A stretch of 64,000 nt of DNA from Phreatobacter cathodiphilus (GTDB lineage Bacteria > Pseudomonadota > Alphaproteobacteria > Rhizobiales > Phreatobacteraceae): contig NZ_CP027668.1 in NCBI RefSeq assembly GCF_003008515.1, forward strand, positions 3,203,001-3,267,000, given 5' to 3'. Shown here one piece after another: positions 47,448 to 55,811 of the stretch. Position 1 is the stretch's first letter. Each line of letters opens with the position of its first letter. Position numbers and translations under genes: made by a program. The notes under the pieces are model-generated. The model saw only the letters and a program-made list of their open reading frames with translations, had not been told where the DNA came from and searched no databases.

Positions 47448-49372
47448 ACCGCTTCGCCGCCCTCCTCGACCGCCTCGCCTACGAACCGCGCCGCAACGCC
47501 AAGCTGGCGCTGATCACCGACTATTTCCGGACCACGCCCGATCCCGAGCGCGGCTGGGCCCTCGCCGCCATGACCGGGGCGCTCACGTTCCGCAACGCCA
47601 AGGCGGGGCTCATCCGCGGCCTCATCGCCGAGCGCACGGACCCGGTGCTCTTCGCGCTGTCCTACGACTATGTCGGCGACCTCTCGGAGACGGTGGCGCT
47701 GATGTGGCCGACGCCCGAGGCTCCCCTCCCCCCGCGGAGCGGCGGGGAGGGTGGCCCGAGCGCCAGCGGAGGGCCGGGTGGGGGGAAGTCTGCGCCCGGT
47801 CTCAACGCCCCCCCACCCCTGACCCCTCCCCTCCGCGAGCGGGGGGAGGGGAATGCGCCTTTCGCGGCGAGCGGGGCGACGGCAGCCCATGACGATGCCG
47901 GCGCGACGCCGGAGGATCCCCTCCCCCCGCGGAGCGGAGGGGAGGGTGGCCCGAGCGCCAGCGGAGGGCCCGATGGGGAGCGCCTAGGAGACGTTCCCGC
48001 GCCCTCCCCCATCGGCCACAACCGCCCGCCGCCCCCGGCCCTCTCGGAGGTGGTCGCAGGCCTCGGCACGACGTCGAAGACCGCCCTGCCGAAACTCCTC
48101 GCCGGCTGGCTCGACCATCTCGACGAGACCGGCCGCTGGGCGCTGCTCAAGCTGATCACCGGCTCGCTGCGCATCGGCGTCTCGGCCCGCCTCGCCAAGA
48201 CCGCCGTCGCCGCCCTCGGCCCCCGCGACCCCGACGAGATCGAGCTGGTATGGCCCGGCCTGACGCCGCCCTATGAATCCCTCTTCGCCTGGGTCGAGGG
48301 CCGCGGCGAGCGCCCCGAGAGCGTCGACCCCGCCCCCTTCCGCCCACCCATGCTCGCCCACGGCATCGAGGAGGCCGATTTCGGCAAGCTGGACCCCGCC
48401 GATTTCGCCGCCGAATGGAAATGGGACGGCATCCGCGTCCAGGCCGCCGCCGGCCCCCTCCCCGACGGGCGCCGAGTGGCCAGGCTCTATTCGCGCACCG
48501 GCGAGGACATATCCGGTGCATTTCCCGACCTCGTCGAGACCCTCGCCTTCGACGGCGCCATCGACGGCGAACTGCTGGTGCTGCGCGAGAACCGCGTGCA
48601 GAGCTTCAACGTCCTGCAGCAACGCCTCAACCGCAAACAGGTGACGGTGCCGCTGCTGGCCGAGTTTCCTGCCCATATCCGCGCCTACGACCTGCTCTTC
48701 GCCGGGGGAGAGGATCTGCGCGACCGGCCCTTCGCCGCCCGGCGGGCGATCCTCGAGCAGATGGTGTCGCAGATGGCGAATCCGCGCATCGACATCTCGC
48801 CCCTCGTGCCCTTCGAGACCTGGGAGGGCCTCGCCGCCATCCGCCTCGACCCGTCCTCGGCGGATGCCGGCGAGGACGCCGAGGCCATCGAGGGGCTGAT
48901 GATCAAGCGGCGTGATTCGCCCTACCTGCCCGGCCGGCCCAAGGGCCCGTGGTGGAAGTGGAAGCGCGACCCCATGGTGGTCGACTGCGTGCTGATGTAC
49001 GCCCAGCGGGGCCACGGCAAGCGCTCGAGCTTCTATTCCGATTTCACCTTCGGCGTCTGGCGCGACGGCGCCGAGGGCGACGAACTGGTGCCCGTCGGCA
49101 AGGCCTATTTCGGCTTCACCGACGAGGAGCTCGGCCAGCTCGACCGCTTCGTGCGCAACCACACGACCAACCGCTTCGGCCCCGTGCGCGAGGTGACCCA
49201 TACGGCGCGAGAGGGACTGGTGCTGGAAATCGCCTTCGAGGGGCTGCAGCGCTCCACCCGCCACAAGTCCGGCATCGCCATGCGCTTCCCGCGCATATCG
49301 CGCATCCGCTGGGACAAGCCGCCCGGCGAGGCGGACCGCATCGAGGCCCTGGAGCTGCGGCTGAAGGGCTGA
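47444..49372 (+). CDS. ATP-dependent DNA ligase with in-frame repeat insertion
   Basis: A 642-residue ATP-dependent ligase of the ligase-associated class. The N-terminal helical domain (1-91 and about 200-260) is split by residues 92-199. That insert encodes PLPPRSGGEGGPSASGGP twice, near residues 94-111 and 159-176, plus a region from an inverted repeat copy. The catalytic lysine is K326 in EWKWDGIRVQ. The adenylation domain continues with LYSRTGEDIS, IDGELLVLR, and IEGLMIKRRDSPYLPGRPKGPWWKWK. The C-terminal OB-fold ends near residue 640. The core looks intact, so the inserted segment is probably tolerated. Confidence 0.94.
   Translation: MNRFAALLDRLAYEPRRNAKLALITDYFRTTPDPERGWALAAMTGALTFRNAKAGLIRGLIAERTDPVLFALSYDYVGDLSETVALMWPTPEAPLPPRSGGEGGPSASGGPGGGKSAPGLNAPPPLTPPLRERGEGNAPFAASGATAAHDDAGATPEDPLPPRSGGEGGPSASGGPDGERLGDVPAPSPIGHNRPPPPALSEVVAGLGTTSKTALPKLLAGWLDHLDETGRWALLKLITGSLRIGVSARLAKTAVAALGPRDPDEIELVWPGLTPPYESLFAWVEGRGERPESVDPAPFRPPMLAHGIEEADFGKLDPADFAAEWKWDGIRVQAAAGPLPDGRRVARLYSRTGEDISGAFPDLVETLAFDGAIDGELLVLRENRVQSFNVLQQRLNRKQVTVPLLAEFPAHIRAYDLLFAGGEDLRDRPFAARRAILEQMVSQMANPRIDISPLVPFETWEGLAAIRLDPSSADAGEDAEAIEGLMIKRRDSPYLPGRPKGPWWKWKRDPMVVDCVLMYAQRGHGKRSSFYSDFTFGVWRDGAEGDELVPVGKAYFGFTDEELGQLDRFVRNHTTNRFGPVREVTHTAREGLVLEIAFEGLQRSTRHKSGIAMRFPRISRIRWDKPPGEADRIEALELRLKG
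47722..47783 (+). repeat. GC-rich palindromic repeat, copy A, inside the ligase gene
   Basis: This 62-bp unit begins TCCCCTCCCCCCGCGGAGCG and ends GGTGGGG. It matches copy B at 47917-47978 at 59 of 62 positions. Both are read in the same frame (195 bp apart, 65 codons) and encode PLPPRSGGEGGPSASGGP. Confidence 0.9.
47808..47853 (-). repeat. Inverted relative of the same repeat inside the ligase gene
   Basis: The sequence begins CCCCCCCACCCCTGACCCCT and ends GGGGGGAGGGGAA. It is close to the arm of the perfect inverted repeat at 33935-33979 and lies in opposite orientation to copies A and B. Translated here as APPPLTPPLRERGEGN. Confidence 0.85.
47917..47978 (+). repeat. GC-rich palindromic repeat, copy B, inside the ligase gene
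   Basis: Second direct copy of the 62-bp unit, differing from copy A at three positions. It encodes PLPPRSGGEGGPSASGGP followed by DG in place of GG. The ligase-like sequence resumes about 20 codons later (SEVVAGLGTT). Confidence 0.9.
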
Positions 49373-49445
49373 GGCGCCGCCGCGGAGCGGCAGGCATGCT
49401 CCCGTGGCTTTGCCTGCCGGCCCGCTTCATGCGAAGCGGAGCGCC

Positions 49446-50504
49446 ATGCCCCGCCTCGCTTGTCTCCCCGACCTCGTGAAGACCTTCGTCTGGCCCTGCC
49501 TCGTCGGCGCCGCGGGCGGCTATGCCTTCCACCGCCTCGGCATGCCCGCCGCCTGGATGTCGGGCTCGCTGGTGGTGGCCACCGTCCTCGCCCTCGGCGG
49601 CGCCAGGGTGGTGGTCCCCGGCCCCGTCGCCACAGCCACCTTCCTGCTGCTCGGCACGGTGATGGGTTCGGCGGTGACGCCGCAGACGCTCCGCCTGATG
49701 ATGTCCTGGCCCATCTCCATGGCGGGCCTCGCCGTGCTGGTGCCGGCCATCGTCGCGGCCATCACGCTCTATCTCGCCCGCGTCGAGCGGCTGGACCGCC
49801 AGACCGCCTTCTTCGCCTCCATTCCCGGCGCGCTGAGCTACGTCATGGCCATGACGCTGGCCTCGCGCGCCGATGCGCGCCAGGTGGCGGTCATCCAGAG
49901 TTTCCGCCTCGTCCTGCTGGTGGCAGCGCTGCCGGGTCTCCTGTCGCTGGCGCGGATCGGCGGCACGCAGGCGCCGGCCGCGGCGACCGGGCTCGGCCCC
50001 TGGCCGGAACTCCTGCTGCTCGTCGCCGTCTCCTCCGGCTTCGGTCTCGCCATGGAGCGGCTTAAGGTGCCGGGCGGCGCCACCGTCGGCGCCATGCTGG
50101 CGAGCGCGGTCCTGCACGGCACCGGGCTCGTCACGGCGCTGATCCCGGAGCCGGTGATGATCGTCGGCTTCGTCGTCATCGGAGTCCTCATCGCCGCCCG
50201 CTTCGCCGGCACCTCGCTCGCTGAGCTGCGCCACCTGCTGCGCGCCTCCGTCGGCGCCTTCCTCGCCGGTATCGCCGTCACCGTGGTCGTGGCGGCGGCT
50301 GTCGCCTGGATCGCCGGCCTGCCGCTCGGCAAGGTCATCCTCGCCTATGCGCCGGGGGGCATCGAGGCCATGGCGATCCTCGCCTTCGTCCTCGACATGG
50401 ATCCCGCCTTCGTCGGCGCCCACCACATCGTTCGCTTCGTCGGTATCGCGCTGCTGCTGCCGCTGGCGGCGCGCCTCGTCCTCGGCCCCGACCGCGGCGC
50501 CTGA
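49446..50504 (+). CDS. AbrB-family (AbrB duplication) membrane protein
   Basis: A 352-residue integral membrane protein with about ten hydrophobic segments in two similar halves, as in the AbrB duplication family (PF05145). Recognisable parts are PAAWMSGSLVVATVLAL, IPGALSYVMAMTLASRADAR, RLKVPGGATVGAMLASAVLH and YAPGGIEAMAILAFVLDMDPAFVGAHH. It is related to ammonia-monooxygenase-annotated permeases, although that name is misleading. The transport substrate is unknown. The start MPRLACLPDL is chosen by homologue length. It follows the ligase by 73 bp in place of the DEXH helicase that often completes the ligase cluster. Confidence 0.87.
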   Translation: MPRLACLPDLVKTFVWPCLVGAAGGYAFHRLGMPAAWMSGSLVVATVLALGGARVVVPGPVATATFLLLGTVMGSAVTPQTLRLMMSWPISMAGLAVLVPAIVAAITLYLARVERLDRQTAFFASIPGALSYVMAMTLASRADARQVAVIQSFRLVLLVAALPGLLSLARIGGTQAPAAATGLGPWPELLLLVAVSSGFGLAMERLKVPGGATVGAMLASAVLHGTGLVTALIPEPVMIVGFVVIGVLIAARFAGTSLAELRHLLRASVGAFLAGIAVTVVVAAAVAWIAGLPLGKVILAYAPGGIEAMAILAFVLDMDPAFVGAHHIVRFVGIALLLPLAARLVLGPDRGA

Positions 50505-50576
50505 GGCGGCGCAGGCGTTGCAAAAAGCCGTTTTCTTCCGCTATCCATAGGGCGCCAGCGATCCCGAGGACCGTGC

Positions 50577-51323
50577 ATGCTCCCCCTTCGCCTTCCGCAT
50601 GCCGCAGCCGTCGCCCTCTCTGCGGCGCTCGCGTTCACCCCCTTCTCGTCCTCAGCCCTCGCGCGCTGCACTGTCCCCGCCCTGGCGGAGGCGACTCCCG
50701 GCGGCGCCCTGCCGCGCACCTCCGCGCGGCTGAAGACGCAGGAGCCCGTGCGCATTCTCGCCATCGGCTCCTCGACCACGGCCGGGGTCGGCAGCGGCGG
50801 CGCCGGCTTCGCCCATCGCCTCGGCCCGATGATCAAGGCCCGCTGGCAGGACAAGACCATCGAGGTCGTCGTCTCCGGCGTTTCCGGTGAGACCGCCTCG
50901 GGCGCGGCCGGCCGCCTCGCCCGCGAACTCGCCCAGCACAAGCCGACCCTCGTGGTCTGGCAGCTCGGCACCAACGACGCCAATTTCGGCGTCTCGGCGG
51001 AGTCCTTCCGCGGGACCGTCGCCGCAGGTCTCGCCACCATCCGCGCCGCCGGCGCCGACGCCATGCTGGTCGATCCGCAATATTCGCGCTGGGCCGAGGG
51101 AAGCACGCGCACCGCCGAATTCGCCGGCATCATCGCCAGCGAGGGCGCCCGCGCCGGCGTGCCGGTGGTTCGCCGCTTCCAGGCGATGTTCCAGCTCGCC
51201 AATTCCGACCGCAGCGCCTTCAACGGGCTCATCTCCTTCGACGGCCTGCACCTGACCGCCGCCGGTCACGACTGCATGGCGCAGCAGGTGGCGGGCACCA
51301 TCCTGCGCATGGCCCGGCGCTGA
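50577..51323 (+). CDS. Exported SGNH/GDSL-type esterase or lipase
   Basis: A 248-residue SGNH hydrolase. A signal peptide of about 29 residues ends SSSALA-R. Block I is AIGSSTTAG, with the probable nucleophile S66 (G-S-S replaces the usual G-D-S). Block III is WQLGTNDANFG, and block V is SFDGLHLTAAGHDCMAQQ with the Asp-His pair. It probably acts in the periplasm on ester or acetyl groups of lipids or polysaccharides. The substrate is unknown. It is followed by three uncharacterised genes on the same strand after 88 bp. Confidence 0.88.
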   Translation: MLPLRLPHAAAVALSAALAFTPFSSSALARCTVPALAEATPGGALPRTSARLKTQEPVRILAIGSSTTAGVGSGGAGFAHRLGPMIKARWQDKTIEVVVSGVSGETASGAAGRLARELAQHKPTLVVWQLGTNDANFGVSAESFRGTVAAGLATIRAAGADAMLVDPQYSRWAEGSTRTAEFAGIIASEGARAGVPVVRRFQAMFQLANSDRSAFNGLISFDGLHLTAAGHDCMAQQVAGTILRMARR

Positions 51324-51411
51324 GGCGCCGCCGCCGTCTTGCCTTTGGGGCATGTGGCCACCACATTGACGGCGCCGGCGGCGGGCCGGTTCTGGCCACA
51401 AGAGCGTAGCG

Positions 51412-52608
51412 ATGAACACCACCACCACGCCGACGACCACCACCACCGTCGTGCCCTCGCCGATGCAGTATCTCGACCGCGCCACCGGCGTGCTCCGGGA
51501 CCTCGGGCTGATGCCGGCCAAGATCGACGAGCAGCCGATCATCCCGCTGCTGCAGAAGATTTCCGACCTCGACCAGGACCGGGTGACGATGATCGCCCGC
51601 ACCCTCAATCAGGTCGGCGTGTTCAACGAGGTGGTGCGCAATCAGGTCGCCGGCATGGAGGTGGGTGAGCGCTACGAGCAGATCACCCAGGGCTTCAACT
51701 CTATCCGCGACGACGCCAAGCGCATGGTCGAGCAGCTCTCCGACGGCAAGCTCTCCACCTTCGAGCGGCTGGAGAACGTCTGGACCAAGGTGCGCCGCGG
51801 CGACATCGCGACCCGCTTCGACGCCATCCGCACGACCTATCTCGACGTCGCCCGCGCCACCAAGGACCAGATCCAGCGCGAGGTCACCATCCTCGACGCC
51901 TACCGCGACTTCCGCGGCGCGCTGAAGCAGGCCGAGGTTCAGGCTCTCGAGGTGCTGGAGAAGGCGAACGACAAGCTGCAGGCCAAGCAGGCCGAGCTGA
52001 AGGCCGCCTCGGAAGCGGTGGCCGCCTACACCGGCACGGTGCCGGCCGAGCGCGCCAACCTCGAACTCATCCGCGACACCAAGCTGCGCGAGATGCAGGA
52101 CGAGGAGAAGCGCTTCCAGATCGCCAAGGACCTCTCCGACAATCTGACCATCGGCTACAACACGTCCGAGGTCATCATGGCCCGCCTGATGCAGACGACC
52201 AACGCCAAGGAGCGGGTCTATGCGCAGGCGATCTCCTTCTTCTCCACCAACGACGCCGTGCTGACCGCGCTGAAGGCCTCCTTCACCGGCCTGCAGGGCC
52301 TGCACGAGTCGACCCGCACGCTCAACGAGATGAAGGAGGGCGTGTCGAAGTCCCTCGAGACCCTCTCCGAGATCGGCGACAAGGTGCAGGAGGAGGCGCT
52401 GCGCGCCGGCTACGGCCCGACCATCCGCGCCGACGCCGTGAAGAAGCTGGTCGAGAGCGTCGTCTCCTTCCAGGAGAAGTCGGGCGAGATCATCTACGAG
52501 ATGCGCAAGCTCTCGACGGAAAACTCGCGGGAGATCCGCGACGCGGTGGAGGACGGCAAGAAGCGCCTCGCCGCCCTCGCCGAGAAGGGTGCCGCCCTCG
52601 GCATGTGA
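51412..52608 (+). CDS. Hypothetical long helical protein, first gene of a three-gene unit
   Basis: A 398-residue protein not assigned to a characterised family. A Thr-rich N-terminus (MNTTTTPTTTTTVV) precedes an almost entirely helical sequence with extended coiled coils at about residues 100-145, 165-225 and 330-390. Segments such as IPLLQKISDLDQDRVTMIARTLNQ and GVSKSLETLSEIGDKVQEEALRAG are heptad-like. It has no transmembrane segment and no signal peptide. TelA-like toxic-anion proteins have a similar helical build, but no specific motif supports that name. Two more conserved-looking genes follow at 58 and 9 bp, suggesting one complex. Confidence 0.8.
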   Translation: MNTTTTPTTTTTVVPSPMQYLDRATGVLRDLGLMPAKIDEQPIIPLLQKISDLDQDRVTMIARTLNQVGVFNEVVRNQVAGMEVGERYEQITQGFNSIRDDAKRMVEQLSDGKLSTFERLENVWTKVRRGDIATRFDAIRTTYLDVARATKDQIQREVTILDAYRDFRGALKQAEVQALEVLEKANDKLQAKQAELKAASEAVAAYTGTVPAERANLELIRDTKLREMQDEEKRFQIAKDLSDNLTIGYNTSEVIMARLMQTTNAKERVYAQAISFFSTNDAVLTALKASFTGLQGLHESTRTLNEMKEGVSKSLETLSEIGDKVQEEALRAGYGPTIRADAVKKLVESVVSFQEKSGEIIYEMRKLSTENSREIRDAVEDGKKRLAALAEKGAALGM

Positions 52609-52666
52609 GGGCTTCGCCCCCCGTGACCACCGCGCGCCTCTCGCATCCTGACCGGAGGGTCATCCG

Positions 52667-53611
52667 ATGACCGATACCGCCGTCGCCGCCCCTCCGGCCG
52701 CTCCCCCCGCCGAGGCGCAGTCCGCCAAGCTCGACGACATCATGCTCGCCATGGACGTCGTCGACACGCTGCGCCACGACCGCAAGATCACCGAGCGCGA
52801 ACTCGCCGAGGGCGACCGCGAGGAGGACCTGATCGAGCGGCTGCGGGTCATCTACCGCAACCAGGGCATCGACGTGCCCGACGAGATCCTGCGCCAGGGC
52901 GTCAAGGCCCTGCGCGAGGAGCGCTTCGTCTACAAGCCGCCGCGCGAAAGCCTGTCGGTGAAGCTGGCGCGGATCTACGTCACCCGCGGCCGTTGGGGCA
53001 AATGGGCGCTGGCCGCCGTTGCGGCGCTCGCCATCGGCGCCGGCACGCTCGCCTGGCAGGGCTATTCCCGGCAGGTCGAGCTGACCCAGACCATTCCCGC
53101 CGCCATCGAGCGCCTCTCGGGCGACATCACCCGCGAGGCGACCGCCGATGCGGTGCGCACCCGCGTCGCCGCCCTCGCCTCCGACGGGCGGATCGCCGCC
53201 CGTGACGGCAAGGCGGAGGCCGCGCGCGCCGCCGTTGCCGACCTCGAGCGGCTGCGCGACGACATCCGCACCGAATATGACGTCCGCATCGTCTCGCGGC
53301 CCGGTCAGTCCACCGGCGTCTGGCGACGCCCGCGGCGCAATCCCAACGCCATGAACTATTACCTCATCGTCGAGGCCATCGGCCGCGATGGCCGGCCAAT
53401 GTCCCGCTCCATCACCTCCGAGGAGGACGGCTCGACGAAGGTCGTCACCCAGTGGGGCGTGCGCGTGCCGGAGAGCCTCTACCGCGTCGTCGAGGCCGAC
53501 AAGCGCGACGACGGCATCGTCCAGAACGCCATCCTCGGCCGCAAGCAGCGCGGCCAGCTCGACCCGACCTGGCGCGAGGCGCTGCCGGGCGGCGCCATCA
53601 CGAGCTGGTAG
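52667..53611 (+). CDS. DUF6384-like single-TM protein, second gene of the unit
   Basis: A 314-residue protein. Residues 15-100 form a helical cytoplasmic domain with KLDDIMLAMDVVDTLRHDRK and RLRVIYRNQGIDVPDEILRQG. A transmembrane helix, WALAAVAALAIGAGTLAW, lies at about residues 109-126. A C-terminal domain, probably periplasmic, contains NAMNYYLIVEAIGRDG and ITSEEDGSTKVVTQWGVRVPES. The pattern fits the DUF6384 family, whose function is unknown. The start has GGAGGGTCATCCG. The third gene begins 9 bp after its stop codon, so coupling is likely. Confidence 0.82.
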   Translation: MTDTAVAAPPAAPPAEAQSAKLDDIMLAMDVVDTLRHDRKITERELAEGDREEDLIERLRVIYRNQGIDVPDEILRQGVKALREERFVYKPPRESLSVKLARIYVTRGRWGKWALAAVAALAIGAGTLAWQGYSRQVELTQTIPAAIERLSGDITREATADAVRTRVAALASDGRIAARDGKAEAARAAVADLERLRDDIRTEYDVRIVSRPGQSTGVWRRPRRNPNAMNYYLIVEAIGRDGRPMSRSITSEEDGSTKVVTQWGVRVPESLYRVVEADKRDDGIVQNAILGRKQRGQLDPTWREALPGGAITSW

Positions 53612-53620
53612 GAGCATCGC

Positions 53621-55099
53621 ATGATCCCCGGACATTCCGCTCTCGGCGGCATCGAGGGTGCCCTCGCCGAGATCCGTCAGGCCGAGAACGAGGTCAACCG
53701 GCGGCTGGACCAGGCCAACCGCAGCCAGGCCGAGGCGCGCGCCGCGGAGGCCGAGGGCTTCCGCGACCTCGCCGCCTTCCGCCTGAAATCCGAGAGCGGG
53801 CTGGGCGGTCGCCTGACCCAGGTGGCGACCGAGGTGCGCGCGCTTCTCGCGCTCCGCCTCAACGACCGCAACCGACTGGACGAGGACGTCGCCGCGATCG
53901 AGTCCGAGATCGCCCGCATCGCCGCCGAGCGGCAGGATTTCGCCCGCCGGCTGGAGGAGGCCGAGGAACGCCGCGACGCGGTGGCGAACGAGGCGCAGAT
54001 CGGCCTCGCCGCCCGGCCCGACTACGGCGCCGCCAGGACCTCGGCGGACGACGCCGTCCGTGTCGCCCAGGAATCGGAGAAGAAGGCGGCCCTCGCCGAG
54101 CAGGAGCTGGAGGAGAAGCGCAAACCTTATGAGGACGATGCGCTGTTCATGTATCTGTGGAGCCGCGGCTACGCGACCCAGGCCTATGAAGCGGGCAACG
54201 TGGCGCGCCTCCTCGACGGCTGGGTGGCCCGCCTCGTCCGCTATGCCGACGCCCGCCCGAACTATGCCCGCCTGACCGAAATCCCCAAGCGCCTGCGCGA
54301 ACATGCCAACCGCAGCGCCGCCCTGGCGGTGGATGCGGTGGAGAAGGTGAAGGCGCTGGAGAAGGGCGCCTTCCTCGGCACCGGTGGCGACGCCGCCGAC
54401 GCCGAGGTCGCCGGCTACCGCGGCCGGCTCGCCGAACTCGACGCCGCCCGCGCCGCGGCCGAGGACCGGCACCGGGATCTCGACTCCCGCGCCGCCGCCT
54501 TCGCGCGTGGCGAGGACGACAGGTTCCGCCAGGCTGTGGCCCTGCTCGCCGAGACCCTGCGGCGCGAGGACATCGAGAGGCTCTATGCCGAAGCCCTGAA
54601 GACGCCGGCCCCCGACGACGAGGCGATCGTCGGCCGCATCCGCGGCCTGCGCGACGCCCAGGAACGCGCGGAGCTCGACCTGCGGCGCCTGCGCGGCGAG
54701 CTGGCGGAACTTTCGCGCCGCCGGTCCGAGGTGTCGCAGGTCGCCACCGGCTTCCGCCAGCGCCGCTACGACGCCGACGGCTCGGTCTTCTCCAACGACG
54801 TGGTCGGCGCCCTGTTGCGCGGCCTCGTCACCGGCGTCATCACCGGGGCCGACTACTGGTCGCGCATGGAACAGGGCCGGCGCAGCAGCCGCTCCGACGA
54901 GGGCTCCTGGGGCGGTGGCGGCGGCGGTTCCTGGGGCGGCGGCGGCTCGTGGGGCGGAGGCGGTTCCTGGGGTGGAGGCTCGTCCGGCGGCGGCTGGAGT
55001 GGCGGATCGTCAGGCGGTGGCTGGAGCGGCGGTGGCGGATCGTCTGGCGGCGGAACGTCCGGCGGTGGCGACGGCTTCGATACCGGTGGCAGGTTCTAG
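53621..55099 (+). CDS. Hypothetical coiled-coil protein with Gly/Ser/Trp-rich tail, third gene of the unit
   Basis: A 492-residue protein. Residues 1-160 are coiled coil rich in Glu, Arg and Ala. Residues 165-205 include ALFMYLWSRGYATQAYEAGNVARLLDGWV, and more coiled coil runs from about 235 to 375. A conserved-looking segment, YDADGSVFSNDVVGALLRGLV, lies near residue 385. The last 65 residues are a low-complexity tail of SWGGGG and SGGGWSGG units. Such tails occur on TPM-type membrane proteins, but no TPM domain is seen. The start has GGAG seven bases upstream. It is convergent with the HAD phosphatase gene (10-bp gap). Confidence 0.82.
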   Translation: MIPGHSALGGIEGALAEIRQAENEVNRRLDQANRSQAEARAAEAEGFRDLAAFRLKSESGLGGRLTQVATEVRALLALRLNDRNRLDEDVAAIESEIARIAAERQDFARRLEEAEERRDAVANEAQIGLAARPDYGAARTSADDAVRVAQESEKKAALAEQELEEKRKPYEDDALFMYLWSRGYATQAYEAGNVARLLDGWVARLVRYADARPNYARLTEIPKRLREHANRSAALAVDAVEKVKALEKGAFLGTGGDAADAEVAGYRGRLAELDAARAAAEDRHRDLDSRAAAFARGEDDRFRQAVALLAETLRREDIERLYAEALKTPAPDDEAIVGRIRGLRDAQERAELDLRRLRGELAELSRRRSEVSQVATGFRQRRYDADGSVFSNDVVGALLRGLVTGVITGADYWSRMEQGRRSSRSDEGSWGGGGGGSWGGGGSWGGGGSWGGGSSGGGWSGGSSGGGWSGGGGSSGGGTSGGGDGFDTGGRF

Positions 55100-55109
55100 G
55101 CGGCCCGCC

Positions 55110-55811
55110 TCACAGCCGCAGCATCACCAGGAAGGCGGTCAGGTCGTCGGTGACGAAGTCGACGTGGTCGTCCTCGCGCCCCTCGAACTCCCAGGCCTCG
55201 CGGAACACCTCGCGGGTGCGCTCCGGCACCACCAGCACGGTCTTCATGCCGAGCGCATGGGGCGCCTCGAGATTGCGCGCGAGGTCCTCGAACATGGCGG
55301 CGCGGGCCGGGTCGACCCCGTGGTCGGCGAGGAACTTCTCGTAGGTCTCCCGGTGCGGCTTCGGGAGGAGCCCCGCATCGACGATGTCGAAGACGCCGTC
55401 GAAATGGTTCTCGATCCCGAGCCGGCGCGTCACGGCCGCGACATGCGAGTGGGTGCCCGAGGTGAAGACGAACTTGCGGCCCGGCAGGGCGGCGATCGCC
55501 GCGCCGAGCTCGGGGTTCGCCTGCAGCGGCGAATGGTCGATGTCGTGCACATAGCTGAGGAAATCGTCCGGGCTCATGCCGTGCTCGATCATCAGCCCGC
55601 GCATGGAGGTGCCGTAGCGCCGGTAATAGTCCTTCTGCAGGACGAAGGCCTCGTCGATCGAGATGTCGAGGAGCTTCGCCACATAGGATTTGATCCGCCC
55701 GTCGATCTGCTCCCACAGCGACAGGTGCGCCGGGTAGAGCGTGTTGTCGAGGTCGAAGATCCAGGCCTCCACCGCGGAGAAGGCTTTGCGGATATTGGCG
55801 GTGTCGGTCAT
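55110..55811 (-). CDS. HAD-family pyrimidine 5'-nucleotidase (PPA/YjjG-like)
   Basis: A 233-residue HAD phosphatase. Motif I is FDLDNTLYP (nucleophile D20, with D22), motif II is FVFTSGTHSH, motif III is the Lys in GLLPKPHRETYEKF, and motif IV is AAMFEDLARNLEAP. The family is annotated as pyrimidine 5'-nucleotidase and often accompanies argB in Hyphomicrobiales, as here. Its start overlaps the DUF1036 gene stop by 4 bases (ATGA). The physiological substrate is not known from sequence. Confidence 0.9.
   Translation of the reverse strand: MTDTANIRKAFSAVEAWIFDLDNTLYPAHLSLWEQIDGRIKSYVAKLLDISIDEAFVLQKDYYRRYGTSMRGLMIEHGMSPDDFLSYVHDIDHSPLQANPELGAAIAALPGRKFVFTSGTHSHVAAVTRRLGIENHFDGVFDIVDAGLLPKPHRETYEKFLADHGVDPARAAMFEDLARNLEAPHALGMKTVLVVPERTREVFREAWEFEGREDDHVDFVTDDLTAFLVMLRL

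Noticed and set aside
51412-52608. Naming the helical protein TelA (tellurite/toxic anion resistance)
   Set aside because: Overall helical build is similar, but no diagnostic TelA segment was found. It is left as hypothetical.
54909-55090. Periodic GGC-rich sequence resembling a tandem DNA repeat or CRISPR
   Set aside because: It is the coding sequence of a Gly/Ser/Trp tail in the third gene of the unit. Units vary in length and there are no spacers.
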